A DNA stretch of 64,000 bases, taken from JAIYDJ01 sp031400505. GTDB taxonomy: Bacteria > Pseudomonadota > Alphaproteobacteria > Rhodobacterales > Rhodobacteraceae. The notes beneath the pieces were generated by a model, which made no database searches, was not told the DNA's origin, and saw only the letters and a program-made list of their open reading frames with translations. The translations under genes and the position numbers were made by a program. This document shows positions 24,636-34,381 of this stretch, in pieces; the first letter of the stretch is position 1, and every line of letters begins with the position of its first letter. Where the stretch lies: the NCBI GenBank assembly GCA_031400505.1, contig JANNPZ010000038.1:1-64000 (forward strand). The letters run 5' to 3'.

Positions 24636-25988
24636 ATGGCGGTTTCATTGATCATACTGGCGGCAGGGATGGGCAGCCGGATGAACTCCGACTTGCCCAA
24701 GGTGCTGCATTGCGTGGGCGCGGCCCCCCTGCTGCACCACGCCATGGCCGCAGGGAGCAGCCTTGATCCATCGCGTATCGTCGTGGTTGCAGGCTTTGGC
24801 GCCGATCTTGTGACCCGATCTGCGCTTGCATTTGACGAGGCGGCCGAGGTTGTGGTGCAAGACCCGCAGCTGGGAACTGCGCATGCCGTGGCTCAGGCGG
24901 CCCCTCTGCTCGCGGATGCGGCGGGTGACGCCATCGTGGTTTATGGTGACACGCCTTTCATCCGCCCGGAAACCTTGCAGGCGATGCTGGCCGCCCGCGA
25001 CAGACATGCCGTCGTTGTGCTGGGGTTTCAGGCGCGTGATCCTGCCCGCTATGGCCGACTGATCGTTCAGGGTGATCAACTTGACCGCATCGTTGAATTC
25101 AAGGACGCAACCGAGGCTGAACGCGCCCTGGATCTGTGCAATTCCGGTGTGATCTGTGCCGAGTCCAGCCTGCTGTTTTCGCTGGTGGCCCAAGTGGGCA
25201 ACACCAATGCGGCAGGCGAGTATTACCTGACTGACATCGTGGGTCTGGCCCGCGCGCGCGGTCTGTCTGCCGGCGTCGTGATCTGCGACGAGGCTGAAAC
25301 GCTGGGCATCAACACCCGCGCTGAACTGGCCGGGGCCGAGGCCGCATTCCAGACTCGCGCCCGCGCCGAGGCATTGGACAACGGTGTGACCCTGACCGCC
25401 CCCGACACCGTATTCTTCGCACTTGATACCCACATCGGCCGCGATGCCACGATCGGCCCCAACGTGATCTTTGGCCCCGGCGTCACCATCGAATCCGGGG
25501 CCGAGGTCAGGGCCTTTTGCCACCTTGAAGGTTGCCACATCTCGCGCGGGGCCACCGTCGGCCCGTTCGCCCGCCTGCGGCCGGGTGCGGAACTGGCTGA
25601 AGACGTCCATGTCGGCAACTTCGTCGAGATCAAGAACGCAGTGCTGGATGAGGGCGTGAAGGTGGGCCACCTGACCTATCTTGGCGACGCCCATGTCGGG
25701 GAATTCAGCAATATCGGTGCGGGAACCGTCACCTGCAACTACGACGGCGTGATGAAACATCGCACCACCATCGGCAAACGCGCCTTCATCGGGTCCGACA
25801 CCATGCTGGTGGCCCCGGTCACCGTGGGCGACGACGCGATGACGGCGTCTGGATCGGTGATCACCCGCGATGTGCCCGCAACCGATCTGGCCATTGGGCG
25901 GGTTCCGCAGGTCAACAAAGCGGGCTTTGTCCCGACGTTTCTGAAAATGCTGAAAGAAATCAAGGCAGCAAAGGCAAAAGGGCAGTAA
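24636..25988 (+). CDS. glmU: Bifunctional GlcNAc-1-phosphate uridyltransferase / glucosamine-1-phosphate acetyltransferase
   Basis: Makes UDP-GlcNAc for peptidoglycan and LPS. 450 residues: an N-terminal pyrophosphorylase domain with LAAGMGSRMNSDLPKVLH and VVYGDTPFI, and a C-terminal left-handed beta-helix with repeated hexapeptides, GNFVEIKNAVL and the acetyltransferase segment NIGAGTVTCNYDG. I chose ATG 24636, preceded by GAGG; an ATG at 24621 would add five residues. It is one base ahead of glmS, so the two form an operon. Confidence 0.96.
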   Translation: MAVSLIILAAGMGSRMNSDLPKVLHCVGAAPLLHHAMAAGSSLDPSRIVVVAGFGADLVTRSALAFDEAAEVVVQDPQLGTAHAVAQAAPLLADAAGDAIVVYGDTPFIRPETLQAMLAARDRHAVVVLGFQARDPARYGRLIVQGDQLDRIVEFKDATEAERALDLCNSGVICAESSLLFSLVAQVGNTNAAGEYYLTDIVGLARARGLSAGVVICDEAETLGINTRAELAGAEAAFQTRARAEALDNGVTLTAPDTVFFALDTHIGRDATIGPNVIFGPGVTIESGAEVRAFCHLEGCHISRGATVGPFARLRPGAELAEDVHVGNFVEIKNAVLDEGVKVGHLTYLGDAHVGEFSNIGAGTVTCNYDGVMKHRTTIGKRAFIGSDTMLVAPVTVGDDAMTASGSVITRDVPATDLAIGRVPQVNKAGFVPTFLKMLKEIKAAKAKGQ

Positions 25989-25989
25989 C

Positions 25990-27810
25990 ATGTGTGGGAT
26001 TATCGGCGTTCTGGGCAACCATGAAGCAGCACCTTTGCTGGTCGAGGCGTTGAAGCGGCTGGAGTATCGCGGCTATGACAGCGCTGGAATCGCCACGGTA
26101 AACAACGGCAAACTTGACCGTCGCCGCGCGGTGGGAAAGCTGGTCAACCTGTCGGACCTGCTGGTCCATGACCCGCTTGCGGGCAAGTCCGGCATCGGGC
26201 AGACCCGTTGGGCCACGCACGGAGCCGTAACCGTTCCCAATGCCCATCCGCACCGGTCCGGTCCCGTCGCGGTAGTGCACAATGGCATCATCGAGAATTT
26301 CCGCGACCTGCGCGAGGAACTGACCTCGCAAGGCCATATCTTCGAATCGCAAACCGATACCGAGGCAGTGGTCGTTCTGACCCGCAGCTATCTTGATCAG
26401 GGCCTGTCCCCGGTCGAAGCGGTGCAAAAGACCGTGGCACGGCTGCATGGGGCCTTTGCGCTGTGCTTTTTGTTCGACGGGCTTGACGATCTGATGATCG
26501 GCGCACGCCACGGCGCTCCGCTGGCCGTAGGTTATGGCGACGGAGAGAACTTCATCGGCTCGGACGCCCTGGCGCTGGCACCAATGACCGACCGGCTGTC
26601 CTATCTCGAGGATGGCGATATCGTGGCAGTTTCGCGCAGTGCGGTGACCATTCTTGATGCGGTCGGCCGCATCGCCAACCGGGCCGTGGTTCAGGTGGCG
26701 CTGGATCAGACCCGGATCGACAAGGCCGGCTACAAACACTTCATGGGCAAGGAAATCGCCCAGCAACCCCTGGTGATAGCCGACGCCCTGGCCCATTATA
26801 CTGCCGACAGCGATGCCAGCATCACACTGCCCGAGGGCCTTGATTTTACGCGGTTCGATCGGCTGACGCTGGTTGCTTGCGGAACGGGTTTCTACAGCTG
26901 CATGGTCGCGAAATACTGGTTCGAACAGCTGGCAGGATTGCCGGTGGATGTGGATATCGCCTCGGAATTCCGCTATCGCAACCCGGTTCTGTCACCCAAG
27001 TCTGCTGCGATCTTTGTCAGTCAATCCGGCGAAACCGCCGATACGCTGGCCGCCTTGCGCCATGTGATGGGCCATGTGGCCAAAGTCGTGGCACTGGTGA
27101 ACGTCGCCACGTCGAGCATGGCGCGCGAAAGCGATCTGGCCCTGCCCATCCTTGCGGGCATCGAAGTGTCGGTTGCGTCGAGCAAGGCCTTCACCTGTCA
27201 GTTGACGGTCCTGGCGCTGATGGCGCTGAAGGCGGGGCAGGATCGAGGCCGGATCGATGCGGCTGCCCTTGCCATCCATCTTGCCAACCTGCGCACCCTT
27301 CCCGGCCTCTTCAACCATGCGCTGTCGCTGACCGCCGAAGTCGCGTCGCTGGCCGAAGAACTGGCAACCGCGCGCGATGTTCTGTTCCTTGGCCGTGGGG
27401 CGATGTATCCGCTGGCCTTGGAAGGGGCGCTGAAACTCAAGGAACTCAGCTACATCCACGCCGAAGGCTATGCCAGCGGCGAGCTGAAACACGGGCCCAT
27501 CGCCCTGATCGACGCCCAAGTGCCGGTGGTCGTGATGGCGCCACGCGACGATCTGTTCGAGAAGACCATCTCGAACATGCAAGAGGTAATGGCGCGCGGC
27601 GGCAAAGTGCTGTTGATCTCGGACAGCGCGGGCATCAAAGAGGCGGGCGCGGGTTGCTGGAAAACCCTGACCATGCCTTCGGTGGACCCGCTTTTCGCAC
27701 CGATCCTGTACGCTGTGCCCGCGCAACTTCTGGCCTATCACACCGCCGTCGCCAAAGGGACGGATGTGGACCAGCCGCGCAACCTGGCAAAATCCGTGAC
27801 GGTTGAATGA
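25990..27810 (+). CDS. glmS: Glutamine--fructose-6-phosphate aminotransferase (isomerizing)
   Basis: Makes glucosamine-6-phosphate, the entry to UDP-GlcNAc synthesis. 606 residues: the N-terminal glutaminase uses Cys2 (MCGIIGVLG) with RWATHG and HNGIIENF; two SIS domains follow, with SQSGETADT and SSKAFTCQ binding the sugar phosphate. The C-terminus DQPRNLAKSVTVE is conserved. No glmS ribozyme is expected or seen, since only one base separates it from glmU. Its stop overlaps the next start as ATGA. Confidence 0.97.
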   Translation: MCGIIGVLGNHEAAPLLVEALKRLEYRGYDSAGIATVNNGKLDRRRAVGKLVNLSDLLVHDPLAGKSGIGQTRWATHGAVTVPNAHPHRSGPVAVVHNGIIENFRDLREELTSQGHIFESQTDTEAVVVLTRSYLDQGLSPVEAVQKTVARLHGAFALCFLFDGLDDLMIGARHGAPLAVGYGDGENFIGSDALALAPMTDRLSYLEDGDIVAVSRSAVTILDAVGRIANRAVVQVALDQTRIDKAGYKHFMGKEIAQQPLVIADALAHYTADSDASITLPEGLDFTRFDRLTLVACGTGFYSCMVAKYWFEQLAGLPVDVDIASEFRYRNPVLSPKSAAIFVSQSGETADTLAALRHVMGHVAKVVALVNVATSSMARESDLALPILAGIEVSVASSKAFTCQLTVLALMALKAGQDRGRIDAAALAIHLANLRTLPGLFNHALSLTAEVASLAEELATARDVLFLGRGAMYPLALEGALKLKELSYIHAEGYASGELKHGPIALIDAQVPVVVMAPRDDLFEKTISNMQEVMARGGKVLLISDSAGIKEAGAGCWKTLTMPSVDPLFAPILYAVPAQLLAYHTAVAKGTDVDQPRNLAKSVTVE

Positions 27811-28484
27811 TCACGCAGGCGCTGGCGCAGCTTCGGGCGCTCGCCGATCCTGCAAAGGCGGCAGAGATGGCAGCCTATCACAAGGCGAGCCGTCCCTATC
27901 TGGGCATCGTAGTGCCTGCGATCACCGAACTTTCCGATGGCTGGCGAGCGGCTTGTACGTTGCCCGACCGCCTGACGCTTGCAGCGGATTTGTGGCGCAC
28001 CAACATCCACGAGGCGCGTATTGCTGCGGCCAAACTGCTGACGCAAGCCCGTATCCGCCCCGACGATGCCGCCTGGACCTTGATTCAATCCTGGGTGCCC
28101 GATTTCGATGGCTGGGCGCTGGCAGATCACGCCTGCATCGCCGGGCAAAAGCGGTTGATCGCGGACCCGGCCCGACTTGATACTGTCGCGCTCTGGACAG
28201 CCTCGCCGCACATGTGGACGCGGCGCGCGGCCTTGGTCATCACGCTGCCCTTTGCGAAATCGAACGTCCCCAAGCCTGACGAGCTGGCCGCACGCGACCG
28301 CATCCTCGGTTGGGCGGCGGGATATGCCGGCGATCCGGATTGGTTCATCCAGAAGGCCGTGGCCTGGTGGGTGCGCGACTTGTCCAAACACGATACCGCG
28401 CGGGCAAAGGCGTTTCTGTCGGCACATGGCGCAAAGCTGAAACCCTTTGCCGCCAAGGAAGCGTCAAGATACCTCAGCCCTTAG
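27807..28484 (+). CDS. DNA alkylation repair (AlkD-like HEAT-repeat) protein
   Basis: A 225-residue all-helical protein resembling the AlkD family, which excises alkylated bases. The AlkD hallmarks LADLWRTNIHEARIAAAKLL, WVPDFDGWALAD and TRRAALV are recognisable. It starts at an ATG that overlaps the glmS stop as ATGA, so it is co-translated with glmS. Its 3' end overlaps the convergent Mth938 gene by 11 bases. Glycosylase activity is inferred only from the fold. Confidence 0.85.
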   Translation: MITQALAQLRALADPAKAAEMAAYHKASRPYLGIVVPAITELSDGWRAACTLPDRLTLAADLWRTNIHEARIAAAKLLTQARIRPDDAAWTLIQSWVPDFDGWALADHACIAGQKRLIADPARLDTVALWTASPHMWTRRAALVITLPFAKSNVPKPDELAARDRILGWAAGYAGDPDWFIQKAVAWWVRDLSKHDTARAKAFLSAHGAKLKPFAAKEASRYLSP

Positions 28485-28839
28485 GCGGCACAGGCAACAG
28501 CGCCGCAGCGATCCGCCGCCCTTCACCCAATAGCACGTTGTAGGTCCGGCAGGCTGCAGGCGAATTCATCACTTCAACCCCTATGCCTGCTGCCTCGACA
28601 GGGTCGCGGAACGCACGCGGGACCTGCGCAATCTCGGCTCCCATCCCGACGAGCAGCACATCAATGCGCCCGATCAGCGCCGTGATCGGAGTTGCGTCTT
28701 CCAACCCGCCCCAAGGGCCTGCAGACCATGGCGTGATCAGACAAGACCCGTGCAGCACATGAGGCCCGACGCGGAAAAACCCCGGCCCATAGCCTTCTAT
28801 CGCCAACGCTTGCCCGAAACTGATCTCGGTAAGGCGCAT
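28474..28839 (-). CDS. Mth938-like (DUF498) family protein, NDUFAF3 relative
   Basis: A 121-residue single-domain protein. SFGQALAIEGYGPGFFRVG, WSAGPWGGLED, IDVLLVGMGAEI and GIGVEVMNSPAACRTYNVLLGEGR match the Mth938 fold. This family includes human NDUFAF3, a complex I assembly factor. The start ATG is one base after the secF stop, so it is the last gene of a yajC-secD-secF unit. A role in complex I assembly here is inference; the nuo operon is only about 7 kb away. Confidence 0.88.
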   Translation of the reverse strand: MRLTEISFGQALAIEGYGPGFFRVGPHVLHGSCLITPWSAGPWGGLEDATPITALIGRIDVLLVGMGAEIAQVPRAFRDPVEAAGIGVEVMNSPAACRTYNVLLGEGRRIAAALLPVPPKG

Positions 28840-28840
28840 C

Positions 28841-29812
28841 TCAGGCGTCGATATTGGCAAATTCGCCGCCGACATCGCGTTTGTCTTTTGGCACGCGGTT
28901 GACCCCAAGCATCAACACAATGTTCTTTGCGACATAAAGTGTCGAATACGTACCGATGACCACCCCGAACAGCATGGCGAACACAAAGCCCCGGATCACA
29001 TCGCCGCCAAAGATCAACAGCACGGTAAGCGCGATCAGGGTGGTTGTCGCCGTCATCAAGGTGCGGCTCAAGGTCTCGTTCGCGGTAAAGTTCAGCAAAT
29101 CGCGCAGTGGCATCGTTTTGTATTTGATCAGATTTTCGCGCAGGCGATCAAAGATCACGACCGTGTCGTTCACCGAATAGCCAAGAATGGTCAGCAAAGC
29201 CGCGACGATGGTCAGGTCAAACTTCAACTGAAACAGCGAAAACACCCCGACCGTCACCACCACATCATGAATAAGCGCAGCCACCGTACCCACGGCGAAC
29301 TGCCATTCGAACCGGATCCAGACATAGATCAGGATGCCAATTGACCCCGCAGCAACGGCCAACAACGCCTGCCAGATCAATTCGGACGACACCTTTGGCC
29401 CGACGGATTCAACCGATGGAAACGTGATTGCCGGATCAAGTGCCCGCAACGTGTCTTCTACTCGCAAAATGGTTTCGGGCGTCACCGCCTCGACCCCATC
29501 CTGCGCCTGAATGCGGATCATCGACACATGCTGATCGGCACGAAAGCCGGGGTCGAACACCTCGGTGATCGACACATCGCCCAGACCGAGCGTCGCAAGC
29601 GCCCCGCGATAGGCCCCCACATCAACGGCTTCGGTCGATTCGGTGCGGATCGTGGTGCCACCCCGAAAGTCGATGCCGAGGTTCAGCCCGAACACCGCAA
29701 GTGACACAAACGTCAGCACCACCGCCAGCACCGATGCGCCGAACGTCACGCGGGCCGCTTTGAAAAAGTCGATGTTCGTCGTAACCGGGGCAAGTCGCAG
29801 ACGCCAGGCCAT
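28841..29812 (-). CDS. secF: Protein translocase subunit SecF
   Basis: Inner-membrane partner of SecD that uses the proton motive force to help protein export. 323 residues with six helices. LGIDFRGGTTIRTES follows the first helix, and TILGYSVNDTVVIFDRLREN and TATTTLIALTVLLIFGGDVI are RND-type motifs. GGGGAG lies 6 bases before ATG 29812. It is 11 bases after the secD stop. Confidence 0.96.
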   Translation of the reverse strand: MAWRLRLAPVTTNIDFFKAARVTFGASVLAVVLTFVSLAVFGLNLGIDFRGGTTIRTESTEAVDVGAYRGALATLGLGDVSITEVFDPGFRADQHVSMIRIQAQDGVEAVTPETILRVEDTLRALDPAITFPSVESVGPKVSSELIWQALLAVAAGSIGILIYVWIRFEWQFAVGTVAALIHDVVVTVGVFSLFQLKFDLTIVAALLTILGYSVNDTVVIFDRLRENLIKYKTMPLRDLLNFTANETLSRTLMTATTTLIALTVLLIFGGDVIRGFVFAMLFGVVIGTYSTLYVAKNIVLMLGVNRVPKDKRDVGGEFANIDA

Positions 29813-29823
29813 GGAAATCTCCC

Positions 29824-31488
29824 CTAGACGGTGATGGTTTTCGGCTGGCGCCATGCCAACCAGGTCTCGATGATCAGGCGCGTCACATAAACCGCGGTGA
29901 ACATCGACGTGATGATCCCGAGGCCCAGCGTCACCGCAAAGCCGCGCACGGCGCCGGACCCGATGGCAAACATTATAACGGCCGTGATGATTGCAGTCAC
30001 GTTGCTGTCCATGATGGCTGAAAATGCCCGCGCGAACCCGATCTCGATCGCCCGCCCGGGAACCACCCCTTGTCGCAGTTCTTCGCGTATCCGCTCGTAG
30101 ATCAGCACGTTTGCATCCACCGCCATCCCCATGGTCAGCACGATCCCCGCGATGCCGGGCAGGGTCAGCGTCGCCCCGATGGCCGACAGAAACGCGAACA
30201 GCAACACGATGTTGATGGCAAGGGCCAGATTGGCCATCACCCCGAACCAGCCATAGCTCAGGAACATGAACGCGGCCACGGCGATGGCTGCAACCACAGC
30301 CGCGCGTTGTCCTGCAAGGATGCTGTCGGCGCCCAGTTCCGGGCCTATGGTGCGCTCTTCCAGAAATGTCATTTCGGCGGGCAAGGCACCTGCGCGCAGC
30401 AACACAGCCAGCTGGGTCGATTCCTCGACCGTGAAAGAGCCCGTGATGATCCCCGACCCGCCCGCGATATGGCTTTGAATGACAGGGGCCGAGATGACCT
30501 CGCTGTCCAGCACGATTGCGAAGGGCTGACCGATGTTGGCCGCAGTATAATCCCCAAAGCGGACCGCACCAGACGGATTGAACCGGAAATCCACGGCGGG
30601 GCGGTTGTTCTGGTCAAACGCAGGCTGGCTGTCGATCAGATCCTCGCCCGTCACCACCGGAGTTTCCTCGACCACCAGATATGCGCCGTCTTCGTTCATC
30701 ACCGGCAGCAGCAGATTGCGCGGTCCGGCATCTTCGGCCGGGTTGTTGGTCCGCCGCACGACCGGATTGAACGACAGCTTGGCCGTCGTCCCGATCAGTG
30801 CCTTCAATTCGCCTGCGGACCCGATGCCGGGCACTTGTATCAGGACGCGGTCTGTGCCCTGACGCTGAATCGTGGGTTCGCGCGTTCCGACCTCGTCCAC
30901 GCGCCGCCGAATGATTTCAAGGCTTTGCTGCATGGTGCGCGTGTCAGTTGCCACGCGTTCCGCCTCGGACAAAGTCACGACGATGTCGTTGCCCTCGACG
31001 GAAATGTCGATGTCGTTCTGGCCCACGCCCGTCAGACTGACCACAGGTGTGGCCAAGCCCCGGACCGCCTCGACGGCAACAGCCATCGCCTCCGGGTTCG
31101 AAACCGTTACGCGCAACACATCGTCCGGCGATGGGGCGCGGCGCACCGCACCGACCTGATCACGTACCTCGCGCAGCGCATCGCGGACGCGCGGCCAATA
31201 GCCATCCATCCTCTGCGTATAGACATCTTCAAGGCGCACTTCGGCCAGAAGATGCGCCCCGCCCCGCAGGTCCAGCCCCAGATTGACCAGCGAAGACGGC
31301 AGAAAATCCGGCCACAGCGCCAGCGATGCTTCTTGTTCGGGCGAAGCAAAACCGGCAACAGCAATCGCCGCTGCCGCGTCGTTGTGCTGTTCGACGCGGT
31401 TGTAAAACAGGTTTGGCATGGCCCAGAGGATGCCCAGCGCGCAAAGGCCCCAGATCATCAGACGCTTCCACAGCGGCGTGTGCGCCAT
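29824..31488 (-). CDS. secD: Protein translocase subunit SecD
   Basis: Inner-membrane RND-type export subunit, 554 residues: one N-terminal helix, a large periplasmic region with LGLDLRGGAHLLAEV, RRVDEVGTREPTIQRQG and P1/head domains, and five C-terminal helices including GMAVDANVLIYERIREEL. It stands between yajC and secF, with 6-base and 11-base gaps. Length and motifs are ordinary. Confidence 0.96.
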   Translation of the reverse strand: MAHTPLWKRLMIWGLCALGILWAMPNLFYNRVEQHNDAAAAIAVAGFASPEQEASLALWPDFLPSSLVNLGLDLRGGAHLLAEVRLEDVYTQRMDGYWPRVRDALREVRDQVGAVRRAPSPDDVLRVTVSNPEAMAVAVEAVRGLATPVVSLTGVGQNDIDISVEGNDIVVTLSEAERVATDTRTMQQSLEIIRRRVDEVGTREPTIQRQGTDRVLIQVPGIGSAGELKALIGTTAKLSFNPVVRRTNNPAEDAGPRNLLLPVMNEDGAYLVVEETPVVTGEDLIDSQPAFDQNNRPAVDFRFNPSGAVRFGDYTAANIGQPFAIVLDSEVISAPVIQSHIAGGSGIITGSFTVEESTQLAVLLRAGALPAEMTFLEERTIGPELGADSILAGQRAAVVAAIAVAAFMFLSYGWFGVMANLALAINIVLLFAFLSAIGATLTLPGIAGIVLTMGMAVDANVLIYERIREELRQGVVPGRAIEIGFARAFSAIMDSNVTAIITAVIMFAIGSGAVRGFAVTLGLGIITSMFTAVYVTRLIIETWLAWRQPKTITV

Positions 31489-31494
31489 GGTGGA

Positions 31495-31821
31495 TCAGCC
31501 TGCCGCCGGTTCGGTTTTCGACATCACCTGTGTGATGGTCCCGCGCATCACCTTCACCTTGACGTTCGGGGCGATCTCGATCTCCAGCATGCCGTCGGCG
31601 CCTACGGTGGAAACCTTGCCGATGATCCCACCCGCGGTCAGCACCTGATCGCCACGGCGCAGCGCCTCGACCATTGCCTTGTGCTCTTTCAGCTTTTTCT
31701 GCTGCGGACGGATCAGCAGGAAATACATGATCGCAAAAATCAGGATCAGGGGCAGGAACTGGGCAATTGCGCTACCGGGTCCGGCAGCGGCAGCTTGGGC
31801 ATAGGCAGGCGTCGCGAACAT
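31495..31821 (-). CDS. yajC: Preprotein translocase subunit YajC
   Basis: Small single-helix membrane protein that associates with SecDF, 108 residues. The hydrophobic segment FLPLILIFAIMYFLLIRPQ is followed by the QQKKLKEHKAMVEALRRGD and TAGGIIGKVSTVG segments typical of YajC. AAAGGACG precedes the ATG. It is the first gene of the yajC-secD-secF-Mth938 unit. Confidence 0.95.
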   Translation of the reverse strand: MFATPAYAQAAAAGPGSAIAQFLPLILIFAIMYFLLIRPQQKKLKEHKAMVEALRRGDQVLTAGGIIGKVSTVGADGMLEIEIAPNVKVKVMRGTITQVMSKTEPAAG

Positions 31822-31963
31822 GGTTCGTCCTTTCGATCACCGGCACCGGGCCGGGACTGGTTTTGATGATCGTCATAGTCGCGGGTGCATAGATTGGCAA
31901 GGCAAGCCGCCCGCGCTAGCGTCAGCTGGGATTTAGGCAACGCGAGGTGCAAATCCAAGACTG

Positions 31964-32881
31964 TCAGACAAATCGCTGCATCACTGGAAGTCGCTGCAAC
32001 CCCCATGTCAGCAGCCACGACCCGAAAAAGGTAAAGAGCGCCGCCGCAGACCGGTCAATGTCAGGTCCGAACACCTTGAATGCGACCAACATGACCGCCG
32101 GATGCAAGAGATAGATACCAAAGGCAAACCCCGCCAGAACGGTCGGCCAGCGGCCCGTGATGTTGACTTGCCAAACCGCCAGGAACACTGCCGCCACCAG
32201 GATCATCTGGATAGAGGCAAACTCGGGCACCAGCGCAAAAAGCACCGCCGAGATCAAGGCGGCCACCGCGACTGGTGCCCAGATCATCGAAAGCCGCTGC
32301 GCAAGCGCCAGAACTGCGCCGAACAAAAACAACGGCAGCGAGTAGAACCACTGCGGCAAAGGCTGGGCAAACGGACCGTTGCTGACAAACCAGGCCAAAG
32401 GCGCGGCTTCGGCATGCAAGATGCCCAGAGGCAGCGACACCAGCACCAATCCGATCAGGGCAATCCACAAACTGCGCGGCCCGGCAATCAGGCGGCACAT
32501 CGGCCCGATCACCACCAGAAAGACCATGACAAAGGGCAAGAACCAAAGATGGACCGACGGGCCGATCAACAGTGAACCGGGCTCGGACAAAAGCACGAAC
32601 GGCTGATGCGAAACAATCTCGTGGATGACCCGGAACACTACACACCAAACCAGCCACGGCGCGGCAATCCGCCGGGCGCGCGACAGCCAGAACCCCTGAC
32701 CGTCCGACCGCAGATAGGATCCGACTGCAAGATAGGACGTCAGTACCAGAAACAACGCCAAAGCGAGGTAGCCAATATCGGCAAATGGCGCGCGGGCATG
32801 ATCCCAAACGATGCCGAAAGCCGCCAGAAACCGGGCAAGATCAACTGCCCTGCGATACTCGGCAGGCTTCGCGGTGGGCAT
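31964..32881 (-). CDS. Acyltransferase 3 family membrane protein
   Basis: A 305-residue multi-helix membrane protein of the acyltransferase-3 (OafA/WecH-like) group, with YRRAVDLARFLAAFGIVWDHAR at the N-terminus containing the conserved His, and a helix-rich body. Such proteins O-acetylate polysaccharides or other envelope glycans. Substrate unknown. ATG 32881 has AGGA 8 bases upstream. A 142-base gap separates it from yajC, so it may be its own unit. Confidence 0.82.
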   Translation of the reverse strand: MPTAKPAEYRRAVDLARFLAAFGIVWDHARAPFADIGYLALALFLVLTSYLAVGSYLRSDGQGFWLSRARRIAAPWLVWCVVFRVIHEIVSHQPFVLLSEPGSLLIGPSVHLWFLPFVMVFLVVIGPMCRLIAGPRSLWIALIGLVLVSLPLGILHAEAAPLAWFVSNGPFAQPLPQWFYSLPLFLFGAVLALAQRLSMIWAPVAVAALISAVLFALVPEFASIQMILVAAVFLAVWQVNITGRWPTVLAGFAFGIYLLHPAVMLVAFKVFGPDIDRSAAALFTFFGSWLLTWGLQRLPVMQRFV

Positions 32882-33174
32882 AAGACATATCCTGGTAGAG
32901 AACAGATTGAAAACGGTATGAGACTTCTGCGCGCCGCGCCAGACAAACAACGCGAAACAATGCGTTTCTGTATCGATTTTGCTTTGCACCCCCCGACTTT
33001 TCGCACCGCAAAGTCACCCACAGGGAAAATGAAGCTGTCGCGGGGCGAAAGGGGTCAAAGCGGGAAACGACCTGCTCAAGCCGTTGAAAAACCGATCCCG
33101 CAGCATCGCCATGCCGGTCCGTTGCGGCATCCAGCCCTGGCTCATGACGATGAACAAAAGCGCTGCGGCAACTT
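32882..33174. other. Intergenic region upstream of the acyltransferase gene
   Basis: About 290 bases between the acyltransferase start and the PhoR-like stop. It is moderately AT-richer near the acyltransferase start (GAGAACAGATTGAAAACGG, a possible -35/-10 area). I see no coding frame with a ribosome site. There are no pst or phoB genes behind the kinase gene, which is where they usually lie in relatives. Confidence 0.4.
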
Positions 33175-34194
33175 TCAGCCTTCCGGCAGGATCACGGCAA
33201 ACGTGCTGCCTTTGCCCGGTGTGGAATCGATGACCATGCGCCCCCGATGCCGGTTCACGATGTGCTTGACGATGGCAAGACCCAAACCTGTCCCACCCTT
33301 TTCGCGACTGCGGTGCCCATCGACCCGGTAAAACCGCTCGGTCAGGCGCGGCAGGTGCACGGGGTCAATCCCCTCGCCGTTGTCGGCAACCGAGATGCGC
33401 ACAACCGGCCCGCGCAAACCGGCCTCTCGGGTCAGACGAACAGAAACGTTCTTGCCCGAGTTGCCATATTTCACTGCATTTTCGATCAGGTTGGTAAGCA
33501 CCTGAGTCATCTGGTCAGCGTCCGCCGGGATCATGACGGCCTGATCCGCGCCCTGCACGTCGATGCTCACGCCCCCGGTTTCGGCCAAAGGGCGCAGCGC
33601 CTGTACCGCCTGCCAGATCAGACTGGCGATGTCCTGACGCTCGGTAGGTCGCACCCGCTCGTCGGCTTCGACCCGGCTCAGGTGCAAAAGATCGCGCACC
33701 AGCCGGTTCATCCGTTCCGCCTCGGCGGCCATGATGCCCAGAAAACGCTCGCGTGCCAGTGTGTCGTCGCGCGCCGGACCGCGCAGCGTTTCGATGAACC
33801 CTAGGAGGGCCGTCAACGGCGTACGCAGTTCATGGCTGACATTTGCCACGAAATCGCGTCGCATCTGACCCATCTGTTCCTGCTCGCTGATGTCTTCGAA
33901 GGCACACATGGCACAGCCCCAAACCGGAGAAACCGTCACCCGGTGCACCATTTCATGGGACGGCCCGGGCACGGCATGGCGTACCGACACAGCCACTGCT
34001 CCGTTCAGAACCCGGCCTATGGCAGTCAACAGATCCGGCTGCCGCAGCACCAACCCATGGTGCCGATCTGCCAGATTGACGCCGAACAAGGCCTGCGCCG
34101 CCACATTCGCCTCAGTGATCCGCTCGTCCGGGCCGATCAGCAGAACCGCCACCGGAATTCCCGCCAGAACCGCCGTCAACGTTTCCTTGTCCAA
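33175..34194 (-). CDS. PhoR-like sensor histidine kinase
   Basis: A 339-residue histidine kinase: an N-terminal PAS domain (VLLIGPDERITEANVAAQALFG), HisKA with the phospho-acceptor in FVANVSHELRTPLTALLG, and HATPase with NLIENAVKYG, VADNGEGI and GGTGLGLAIVKH. There is no clear transmembrane helix, as in many alphaproteobacterial PhoR proteins. Similarity is best to phosphate-sensing PhoR, but no phoB or pst genes are adjacent. The start is either TTG 34194 (AGGGG 7 bases upstream) or GTG 34209 (poor spacing); I chose the TTG. Confidence 0.82.
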   Translation of the reverse strand: MDKETLTAVLAGIPVAVLLIGPDERITEANVAAQALFGVNLADRHHGLVLRQPDLLTAIGRVLNGAVAVSVRHAVPGPSHEMVHRVTVSPVWGCAMCAFEDISEQEQMGQMRRDFVANVSHELRTPLTALLGFIETLRGPARDDTLARERFLGIMAAEAERMNRLVRDLLHLSRVEADERVRPTERQDIASLIWQAVQALRPLAETGGVSIDVQGADQAVMIPADADQMTQVLTNLIENAVKYGNSGKNVSVRLTREAGLRGPVVRISVADNGEGIDPVHLPRLTERFYRVDGHRSREKGGTGLGLAIVKHIVNRHRGRMVIDSTPGKGSTFAVILPEG

Positions 34195-34381
34195 TGCCCA
34201 TCCCCTCACTGATCGCCGCTTTGCTTCCTAGTCCACGGTCGCAACGCAGGCCAGTGGGCTTCTAACTATTGCGCGCAGAACGCTTCTAAACGTGTGGTCG
34301 TTTGCCGATCTTCGCGCTATGATTGCGCAAATTCTTATCTTTGACTGCGCGTTTTTTTTCCTTTTCCCTCGTACGATCATT

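Noticed and set aside
25989..25989. GlmS riboswitch/ribozyme
   Set aside because: Only one base separates glmU from glmS, and the ribozyme is known from Gram-positive bacteria; nothing like it is present.
30070..31866. 598-codon plus-strand frame opposite secD and yajC
   Set aside because: Antisense to well-supported secD; low-complexity composition and no ribosome site or family motif.
32882..33174. Possible pst or phoB gene behind the PhoR-like kinase
   Set aside because: No coding frame resembling these genes is present in the gap or beyond.
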